Shown piece by piece: positions 6,130 through 11,390 of a stretch of DNA of 11,390 nucleotides. The DNA comes from Desulfobacterales bacterium (lineage in GTDB: Bacteria; Desulfobacterota; Desulfobacteria; Desulfobacterales; Desulfobacteraceae). Location: the NCBI GenBank assembly GCA_022361315.1, contig JAKSBB010000414.1:1-11390 (forward strand), written 5' to 3'. The notes beneath the pieces were generated by a model. That model saw only the letters and a program-made list of their open reading frames with translations, was not told the DNA's origin and searched no databases. Each line of letters begins with the position of its first letter. Position 1 is the stretch's first letter. The position numbers were made by a program, and so were the translations under genes.

Positions 6130-7131
6130 ATGGAAATTAAAAAAGCATTGGTAACCGGCGGAGGCGGGTTCCTGGGCAAGGCTGTTGTCCGGAAACTAAT
6201 TGAAAAAAAAATTGAAGTTTATTCATTTTCCCGGAGCAGATACCCGGATCTGGATGCCTTGGGGGTGACACAGATCCAGGGCGATCTGGCGAACCGCGCA
6301 GATGTGGTGGCTGCCTTCAAGGATGTGGACACCGTATTCCACGTGGCGGCCAAGCCCGGTATCTGGGGAAGTTATGACAGTTATTACCAGGTGAATGTCA
6401 CCGGTACTGAAAATGTGATTGCAGCCTGTAAAGAAAACAAGGTTGCCCGGTTGGTACATACCAGTTCCCCCAGCGTTATCTTTGACGACTATGATATGGA
6501 AAACGTGGATGAATCGGTTCCCTATCCGGATCATTATCTGGCCCCCTACCCGGAAACCAAGGCCATTGCCGAAAAAGCCGTGGTGAAGGCTGCGGGAGAG
6601 GGACTTCCGGTGATCATTCTGCGCCCCCATCTTATCTGGGGGCCGGAGGACAATCACCTGTTTCCGGGCATCGTCAGCCGGGCAAGCCGCCTTAAGATCG
6701 TGGGGTCCGATGATGATCTGGTGGACACCATTTATGTGGATAACGCTGCGGATGCCCATATTCTGGCTGCCGAAGGGCTGATCTCCAAGCCTGAGCTTTC
6801 CGGAAATGTCTATTTCATCAGCCAGGACGATCCCATGTCCAAATGGGCCATGGCCAACGCCTTTCTGAAGGCGGCAGGCAAACCGCCCATCACAGGGAAA
6901 ATATCTGCCAGAACCGCCTATATTGCAGGTGTTGTGTTTGAAACCGTATACAAGCTTTTGGGTATCAAATCCGATCCCCCCCTGACACGGTTCGCAGCCA
7001 AAGAGATGGCCACCTCTCATTGGTTCAACATCTCCCGGGTCAAAGAAGATCTTGGCTATGCGCCCCGGGTTTCCACAGAGGAAGGGCTGAAACGCCTGGA
7101 AGAATGGGCGTCCAAACAGGCTGATTTCTAA
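6130..7131 (+). CDS. NAD(P)-dependent epimerase/dehydratase family protein, 3-beta-HSD / OleD-like
   Basis: A 333-residue extended short-chain dehydrogenase. TGGGGFLG (9-16) binds the dinucleotide, DVDTVFHVAA (65-74) follows, and the catalytic set is Ser112/113 in HTSSPSVIF with Tyr140 and Lys144 in YPETK. LRPHLIWGPED (164-174) is typical of the 3-beta-hydroxysteroid dehydrogenase-like branch. The combination of SSPSVIF, DESVPYP and the GPED region resembles OleD, the 2-alkyl-3-oxoalkanoate reductase of long-chain olefin synthesis. No OleA, OleB or OleC is nearby, so the substrate is open (sterol-like, ketone or sugar nucleotide). No membrane segment is obvious. The ribosome site is weak (AAGGTG lies about 16 bases upstream). 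The gene is divergent from tRNA-Gly and ends 39 bases before the YihY-type gene, probably in one transcript. Confidence 0.88.
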   Translation: MEIKKALVTGGGGFLGKAVVRKLIEKKIEVYSFSRSRYPDLDALGVTQIQGDLANRADVVAAFKDVDTVFHVAAKPGIWGSYDSYYQVNVTGTENVIAACKENKVARLVHTSSPSVIFDDYDMENVDESVPYPDHYLAPYPETKAIAEKAVVKAAGEGLPVIILRPHLIWGPEDNHLFPGIVSRASRLKIVGSDDDLVDTIYVDNAADAHILAAEGLISKPELSGNVYFISQDDPMSKWAMANAFLKAAGKPPITGKISARTAYIAGVVFETVYKLLGIKSDPPLTRFAAKEMATSHWFNISRVKEDLGYAPRVSTEEGLKRLEEWASKQADF

Positions 7132-7170
7132 AGGACCAAAAAATTAGGGCTAAAAAATAGGAAGGCACAC

Positions 7171-8463
7171 GTGAAAGACGTGGATAATTCAGATCAGCCG
7201 CTGAAAAAAGACCCGGTTTATTTCTACAAGAAACTGAGCCGGGTCCTCTGGCGGTCAGCCAGGGGGTTCCAACGGGATAATTGCGCCCTCAGGGCATCGG
7301 CCCTGACCATGTATACCCTGTTTTCAATTGTCCCTGTGATGGCCATGGCTTTCGGGATTGCCAAGGGATTCGGATTTCAGCAGTTCCTGGAAAACGAAAT
7401 CATGGCCATGTTTGCCGGACGGGAAGAGATCATCACCAAGGTGGTGACCTTTTCCAACAACCTGCTTGAAAAAACCAAGGGCGGATTGATGGCCATCTTC
7501 GGCATTATTCTGCTCTTTTACGCCCTGGTCAAACTCATGTCCCATATCGAGGGGGCATTTAATCGAATCTGGTGGGTGCAGGGCGGCCGCTCTATCATCA
7601 GGAAAATCACGGATTATCTGACCATTTCCCTTGCGGCAGGATTGCTGGTGCTTTTATCGGCCGGGGCCAATCTCTTTGTCACCACCCGCCTGGAAAAACT
7701 GCTGGCGTATTTTGGCCTGCCTATTAATGTGGAGGGGCTTATTACGCTCGGCCTGAATTTTTTCCCCTATCTTTCCACCTGGGGGTTGTTTATCTTTTTC
7801 TATCTGATTCTGCCCAACAAACGGGTGGATGTTAAAGCTGCGATTACCGGTGGTATCATCGGCGGCACCCTGTTCCAGGTCATTCAGATGGTTTATTTCA
7901 AGTTTCAGGTGGGCATGACAAGTTACAATGCGATTTACGGCAGTTTTGCCGCTCTACCGCTATTTCTGATCTGGCTCCAGGCTTCGTGGGTGGTCCTGTT
8001 GTATGGGGCTGAGATTGCATCGGAATGGGAGAATACGGATCTGACGGAAACACAGGACATCGTCACTGAGGACATCAGCCTGCGGCAACAGAAGCTGATC
8101 ATACTCAGAATCGTCCGGCTCTGTGTCAACCGGTTTGCCCGCAATGAGGTGCCGGCTTCAGATGTTGAAATTTCAAGGCGGTTAAAGCTGCCGCTGGCCA
8201 TTGTACGCCACCTGCTGGACAAGCTTATTGCCAGCCGATTGCTCTATGCCGTTACCGCTGAGGACGAAATCGTCGGGTATGCACCTGCCATGGATATAGA
8301 ATGCATGACCATTATGGATGTTCTCGGAGCGGTAGAAAATCAAAAAAATCAGGATGTGAACATGGGCGTGACATTAATTGCCCAGGCTTTTGAGGAGAGT
8401 CTGGATGCCTTTGATGCCGCAGCCAGATCCTCTTTAGGGGAACGGAAAATTAAAGATCTCTGA
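7171..8463 (+). CDS. YihY/BrkB family inner-membrane protein with C-terminal winged-helix domain
   Basis: 430 residues. The first 285 or so form the YihY (formerly mis-named RNase BN) membrane domain with about six hydrophobic segments, near 45-65, 105-125, 150-172, 190-215, 225-245 and 258-280. Family landmarks are present: AFNRIWWV (129-136) and YGSFAALPLFLIWLQASWVV (256-275) ending in LLYGAEIA. A soluble C-terminal region (about 305-365), LRIVRLCVNRFARNEVPASDVEISRRL and onward, looks like a winged helix, as in other longer family members. Transport or lipid-related roles have been proposed for the family; the function is not settled. The start is GTG at 7171, with a good AGGAAGG ribosome site (7159-7165) and a 5-base gap. 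It is likely co-transcribed with the upstream dehydrogenase and convergent with the HDOD gene, 37 bases between stops. Confidence 0.92.
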   Translation: MKDVDNSDQPLKKDPVYFYKKLSRVLWRSARGFQRDNCALRASALTMYTLFSIVPVMAMAFGIAKGFGFQQFLENEIMAMFAGREEIITKVVTFSNNLLEKTKGGLMAIFGIILLFYALVKLMSHIEGAFNRIWWVQGGRSIIRKITDYLTISLAAGLLVLLSAGANLFVTTRLEKLLAYFGLPINVEGLITLGLNFFPYLSTWGLFIFFYLILPNKRVDVKAAITGGIIGGTLFQVIQMVYFKFQVGMTSYNAIYGSFAALPLFLIWLQASWVVLLYGAEIASEWENTDLTETQDIVTEDISLRQQKLIILRIVRLCVNRFARNEVPASDVEISRRLKLPLAIVRHLLDKLIASRLLYAVTAEDEIVGYAPAMDIECMTIMDVLGAVENQKNQDVNMGVTLIAQAFEESLDAFDAAARSSLGERKIKDL

Positions 8464-8490
8464 TCACCTATGGCAGAGAGGTGCGGTGAT
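8463..8490. repeat. Inverted repeat between convergent genes
   Basis: ATCACC (8463-8468) pairs with GGTGAT (8485-8490). An alternative stem, CACCT (8465-8469) with AGGTG (8479-8483), uses overlapping bases. It occupies most of the 37-base gap between the two convergent stop codons, so it may end transcription in both directions. There is no T-run, so a standard intrinsic terminator is not supported. Confidence 0.35.
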
Positions 8491-8500
8491 GAGAGGGCGA

Positions 8501-9364
8501 TCAGGATGTGGTAATCTTGAAGAACTCCTTAATTTCCGGCTCTTTTCGTTTCAACTGATCAATGGTGAGCCGCAGTACGGAGTCATTCACACCGATCTTC
8601 TTGGGGGCATTCTTGATGGTGACCGGTACGGGGTTCCCTGAGTGTCCGATGCCTGCCTTCTGGGTCAGATAGTCCGCCAGATTTATGATCAGGGCCTGGT
8701 GGCGGTATTGAACCGGAGAGGACTCCGGATTGTGGTGAAACCGGCAGGGAATGAGAATGGACTGGGGGAAATCCCAGCGTTTCATCAACAGGGCAGACAG
8801 GACGGCATGGTCCATCTTAATCACCGCGTTTTCACTGAAATACAAGGGCTTTTTGTTTTCCATGGCATATTGCCGGACCTGGGTATACTCCTGTTTGAAA
8901 TAGACGCTGAAAATCACCTTGCCCATATCGTGGAGCAGGGCCGGAATGAATATTTTGCTGGCCACACCGGGGTTCGTCCGCTTGGCCAGTTCCTTGGACA
9001 CCGTGGCCACACCGATGCCATGGATCCAAAGGGCTTTCATATCTAACGTCAGCCCGGTCTTGTCAGATATGCTGGACAGGATGCCCATGCCCAGAGCAAT
9101 CCCGATAATTTCGTCGAATCCGATGACGGAGATGGCGCGTTTGATGGTCTCCACCGGGTTTTTCTGGGCATAGTATACGGAGTTGGCCAGCTTGAGCAGT
9201 TTATTGGTCATCCCCTGGTCATAGGAGATGATATCTGCCAGTTTTTCCGTGGTGGTGGATTCATCCGAGGCAACACTGATGATCCGGTCCACCACCACAG
9301 GCAGGGTCGGCAGATCGCTCTCCCGCTTCTGAATCATCCTGAGAATTTGCTCTTTAACGTCCAT
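8501..9364 (-). CDS. HDOD domain protein
   Basis: A 287-residue protein whose main part is an HDOD domain: LPTLP (18-22), SYDQGMTNKLLKLANSVYY (47-65), and the degenerate HD-type motif LLHDMGKV (143-150) with FHH (209-211). HDOD proteins are cytoplasmic signalling modules related to HD hydrolases, usually without proven catalysis, and often linked to motility, stress or cyclic-di-GMP networks. Here the HDxGK residues are kept, so metal binding is possible. No receiver or other output domain is fused. The ATG follows the nitroreductase TAG directly (TAGATG), and the ribosome site (AAAAGGG) lies within the end of the nitroreductase gene. Translation is probably coupled and both are on one mRNA. 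Confidence 0.92.
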   Translation of the reverse strand: MDVKEQILRMIQKRESDLPTLPVVVDRIISVASDESTTTEKLADIISYDQGMTNKLLKLANSVYYAQKNPVETIKRAISVIGFDEIIGIALGMGILSSISDKTGLTLDMKALWIHGIGVATVSKELAKRTNPGVASKIFIPALLHDMGKVIFSVYFKQEYTQVRQYAMENKKPLYFSENAVIKMDHAVLSALLMKRWDFPQSILIPCRFHHNPESSPVQYRHQALIINLADYLTQKAGIGHSGNPVPVTIKNAPKKIGVNDSVLRLTIDQLKRKEPEIKEFFKITTS

Positions 9365-9898
9365 CTAGCCCTTTTCACCGAAACGGTTGTAAAAGACCTT
9401 GTCGTATGCCAGTGTATCCGCGTCGTGCCCGGGTTTTTGTTCAGCAGGATACCCTATCGCAATAATGGATTCAATCATTAAATTCTCGGGTATGTCCAGA
9501 AGCTCCCTGATATAGGTGTCTGCACTCTTGGTTCTGTCATGGTCTCTTTTGCGGATCTGAATCCAGCAGGACCCCAGTTCCAGAGAGGCGGCCGCGAGGT
9601 GTATGAAAACAGAGGCGATGGAAGCATCTTCTACGCATACGTCGCTGGCTGTGGGATCGGCACAAACCACAATACCTAACGGGGCGCCTTTTAAAAAGGA
9701 GGCCCCGTGGGGTTTTGATTCGGAAAGCTTTGCAAGCATGTCAGGTTTATCCACCACGATAAACTGCCATGGGTTGAAACTTCTTGATGAAGGGGACCGC
9801 AGTGCCGCTTCGATCAACTTATCACGGGTGTCACGGTCTATGGGTTTGTCCGTGAATTTGCGGACACTTCTGCGTGTTCTTATCAGGTCTAAAAACAT
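9365..9898 (-). CDS. Nitroreductase family protein (FMN-dependent oxidoreductase)
   Basis: 177 residues, typical of short nitroreductase-fold proteins. The N-terminal IRTRRSVRKFTDKPID (6-21) carries the FMN-phosphate-binding arginines. RSPSSRSFNPWQFIVV follows, and the GYPAEQKP segment is in the C-terminal third. Family members reduce nitro compounds, quinones or other electrophiles with NAD(P)H; the substrate is unknown. I chose ATG 9898 because GGAGG sits 6 bases upstream of it. An in-frame ATG ten codons earlier (9928) lacks such a site and would add a non-conserved stretch. It is the upstream partner of the HDOD gene, with no gap between them, and follows fxsA by 115 bases. Confidence 0.92.
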   Translation of the reverse strand: MFLDLIRTRRSVRKFTDKPIDRDTRDKLIEAALRSPSSRSFNPWQFIVVDKPDMLAKLSESKPHGASFLKGAPLGIVVCADPTASDVCVEDASIASVFIHLAAASLELGSCWIQIRKRDHDRTKSADTYIRELLDIPENLMIESIIAIGYPAEQKPGHDADTLAYDKVFYNRFGEKG

Positions 9899-9977
9899 GG
9901 GGTTCCTCCGTTTATAATGAGTGGGCATTGAAGGTGAAAATCAATCGCGTGCAAACTTGCGGGAGCGGCGGCATCAG

Positions 9978-10010
9978 AAAAAATACACACCGATCTGTGG
10001 AAGATGTATC
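9978..10010 (-). terminator. Weak candidate terminator after fxsA
   Basis: On the minus strand, just past the fxsA stop, ATACA (10009-10005) can pair with TGTAT (9987-9983), and a run of six T follows directly. The stem is short and AT-rich with a long loop, so termination may be partial. Read-through into the nitroreductase gene is possible. Confidence 0.3.
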
Positions 10011-10013
10011 CGA

Positions 10014-10409
10014 TTAGTGGAACCGGGTGATGTTGATGTTACCCCTGGCATTCATTTCATCAAACTTTTTTCTCAGGAACCGTTTGAAGCGGTTGCGCGT
10101 TACGGGCCACAAGAGCATGAGTCCCATGGCGTCGGTGAGAAGGCCCGGGGTGATGAGTACCAGTCCGGCGATGAGGATGATCAGGGCATCCATGAGTTCT
10201 TCTGCCGGCATGAGGCCCTGGTTCAAATTTTGACGCACCTTCAGCATGGTGTTCATCCCTTCCATCCGGGCCAGCCAGGCGCCGGCAAATCCGGTAAGTA
10301 TGACCAGCGCAACGGTATTTAATCCGCCGATGACGGTACCGACCTGGATCAGAAGATAAAGTTCAATCACCGGAATGAGGGTAAAACACAAGAAAAGCTT
10401 TAATAACAT
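10014..10409 (-). CDS. fxsA: FxsA family inner-membrane protein
   Basis: 131 residues with three or four hydrophobic segments (about 3-22, 26-46 and 72-103) and a basic tail (TRNRFKRFLRKKF, 104-116). IPVIELYLLIQVG near the N-terminus and LITPGLLTDAMGLML (85-99) are clear FxsA signatures. The E. coli protein affects exclusion of phage T7 when overproduced; the ordinary role of the family is unknown. The start is decided by the ribosome site. GGGAG touches the first possible ATG (10415), giving no spacing, but is 6 bases from the ATG at 10409, which I therefore use. The gene has its own good promoter in the gap after lgt. Confidence 0.9.
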   Translation of the reverse strand: MLLKLFLCFTLIPVIELYLLIQVGTVIGGLNTVALVILTGFAGAWLARMEGMNTMLKVRQNLNQGLMPAEELMDALIILIAGLVLITPGLLTDAMGLMLLWPVTRNRFKRFLRKKFDEMNARGNINITRFH

Positions 10410-10441
10410 GGGCATCTCCCAAAAGGTTAATGTCTTACTGC

Positions 10442-10469
10442 ATTATGGAGATGAAACGCTAAATGTCAA
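10442..10469 (-). promoter_or_regulatory. Sigma-70 promoter of fxsA
   Basis: On the minus strand TTGACA (10469-10464) matches the -35 consensus fully. CATAAT (10447-10442) matches the -10 at five of six bases, and the spacing is 16. The start would be near 10435, with a leader of about 25 bases that includes the ribosome site. Confidence 0.7.
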
Positions 10470-10497
10470 GATATTGCTTGGCTGGCAGGCTTTCGTC

Positions 10498-11316
10498 TCA
10501 GCGGCGTTTCAGATAAAAAAGCGTCACACCTGAAAAGAACATGGCGGCGCACAGCATTTGCCCCATGGTCAGGCCCAGGGCTACGGTGCCCAGATGGGCA
10601 TCGGGCTGGCGGACAAATTCAATGAAGAAACGGACGATACCGTAACCCATGAGGAAGAGTGCAAACATCCGGTGTTTCAGAAACGTTCGTTTCCGCAGGC
10701 TCCAGAGGCAGATAAACAGGGCCAGACCTTCAAAAAAAGCTTCGTATAGCTGGGATGGGTGGCGTAACAGGCCATCCGGATCTAACGGAAATATCATGCC
10801 CCAGGGCAGGGTGGTGGGGGTGCCGTAAAGCTCTCCATTGATGAAATTGCCCAGGCGGCCGAAAAAATACCCAAGGGGTACAGCGGGCACAAAGAGATCC
10901 GCAAACTGCCAGAGGTCGATCTTTTTGTGCCGGCAAAAGAGGATGAAAACAACCGCAACCCCAAGCAGGCCCCCGTGGAAAGACATGCCGGTAATGCCGG
11001 TAAACCTGAACCCGCCTGTGAACTGAAACGGCAGCAGGATTTCCAGCGGATGGGACAGGTAGTAAGACGGGTTGTAGAAGAGAACATAGCCTAAACGACC
11101 GCCCAGGATGACCCCAAGCATGGACCAGACGAGAAAATCCTGAATTAGTTCAGATTGATAGGGATGGGGTTCATGCTTCAGCCGAAACCTGACCAAAAGG
11201 TAAACGGAGAGAAACGCTGCCAGGTACATAAGGCTGTAATACCGGATGCCGAAACCGCTTACCTGAAAAAGGTAGGGGCTGATTCTGAAGGGCAGGGTTT
11301 GCCACCAATCCGTCAT
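10498..11316 (-). CDS. lgt: Prolipoprotein diacylglyceryl transferase
   Basis: Lgt moves a diacylglyceryl group from phosphatidylglycerol to the lipobox cysteine of prolipoproteins at the inner membrane, the first step of lipoprotein maturation. This 272-residue protein has the usual length and about seven membrane segments. The key motifs are in order: SFHGGLLG (112-119) with the essential His114; the Lgt signature GRLGNFINGELYG (153-165); HPSQLYEA (186-193); and RFFIEFVRQPD (229-239), which supplies the second essential arginine. The ATG lies 6 bases after the stop codon of the upstream gene, with only a weak TAGG ribosome site, so translation is probably coupled to that gene. The next gene, fxsA, has its own promoter. 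Confidence 0.97.
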   Translation of the reverse strand: MTDWWQTLPFRISPYLFQVSGFGIRYYSLMYLAAFLSVYLLVRFRLKHEPHPYQSELIQDFLVWSMLGVILGGRLGYVLFYNPSYYLSHPLEILLPFQFTGGFRFTGITGMSFHGGLLGVAVVFILFCRHKKIDLWQFADLFVPAVPLGYFFGRLGNFINGELYGTPTTLPWGMIFPLDPDGLLRHPSQLYEAFFEGLALFICLWSLRKRTFLKHRMFALFLMGYGIVRFFIEFVRQPDAHLGTVALGLTMGQMLCAAMFFSGVTLFYLKRR

Positions 11317-11322
11317 GGCTGC

Positions 11323-11390
11323 CTACCGGTCGAAGTGAACGCGGCCGATCATTTCTTTGAGCAGTTTGGCCGCCACCATGCCGGTTATGG
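11323..11390 (-). CDS. 3' end of an unidentified gene upstream of lgt (partial)
   Basis: The minus-strand frame is open from the right edge to TAG at 11325-11323, giving the tail ITGMVAAKLLKEMIGRVHFDR. Codon use is like that of the neighbours, and the 6-base gap to the lgt ATG suggests an operon. About 22 residues are too few to name a family. The helical AAKLLKEMIG tail fits many soluble enzymes. It does not look like LspA, a common lgt neighbour. Confidence 0.6.
   Translation of the reverse strand, partial: ITGMVAAKLLKEMIGRVHFDR

Noticed and set aside
6223..7020. Long minus-strand open frame opposite the OleD-like gene
   Set aside because: It is a shadow frame of a clear short-chain dehydrogenase and has no recognisable domain.
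8642..9046. Plus-strand open frame opposite the HDOD gene
   Set aside because: It is a shadow frame; the HDOD motifs on the other strand are unambiguous.
1..11390. Possible defence island, mobile element or CRISPR array
   Set aside because: No transposase, integrase, terminal repeats, regularly spaced repeats or defence-type domains were seen; the only tRNA has no attachment-site duplication nearby.

Overview
The window looks like an ordinary stretch of chromosome from a Gram-negative anaerobe, most likely a member of the Desulfobacterota (Desulfobacteraceae-like). This placement is an inference. It rests on the mix of a DUF3369/HD-GYP regulator, a TrpR-family protein, an AMMECR1-domain protein, Lgt, a YihY-type membrane protein and an HDOD protein, with roughly 50% GC coding sequence. 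No lineage-defining respiratory gene is present. I see no insertion sequence, phage gene, CRISPR array, integrase or toxin-antitoxin pair.

Left part (1-2774): the 3' end of an HD-GYP cyclic-di-GMP phosphodiesterase-type response regulator runs off the left edge. It is followed by alanine dehydrogenase (ald), which has a near-consensus sigma-54 promoter. About 140 and 195 bases upstream of the expected transcription start lies an 18-bp direct repeat (17 of 18 matching, 52 bp apart), placed like enhancer sites. A strong, probably bidirectional terminator separates ald from a convergent 99-residue protein of unknown function.

Middle (2775-5857): a 386-base non-coding stretch with several inverted repeats precedes amrA (AMMECR1 domain). 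A small TrpR-family regulator follows; its stop codon overlaps that of a convergent NUDIX hydrolase. An ornithine cyclodeaminase/mu-crystallin family reductase is divergent from the NUDIX gene.

Right part (5858-11390): tRNA-Gly(GCC) lies on the minus strand behind its own promoter. Divergent from it is a probable two-gene unit, an OleD/3-beta-HSD-like NAD-dependent dehydrogenase followed by a YihY membrane protein with a winged-helix tail. A minus-strand block then reads, in transcription order: end of an unidentified gene, lgt, fxsA (own sigma-70 promoter), a nitroreductase, and an HDOD protein whose ATG directly follows the nitroreductase stop codon.

Most genes are housekeeping or regulatory and do not form one pathway. 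I did not find a convincing new multi-gene system. The best leads are the ald control region, the inverted-repeat-rich leader of amrA, and the altered ligand or active-site positions in the TrpR-like and cyclodeaminase-like proteins.
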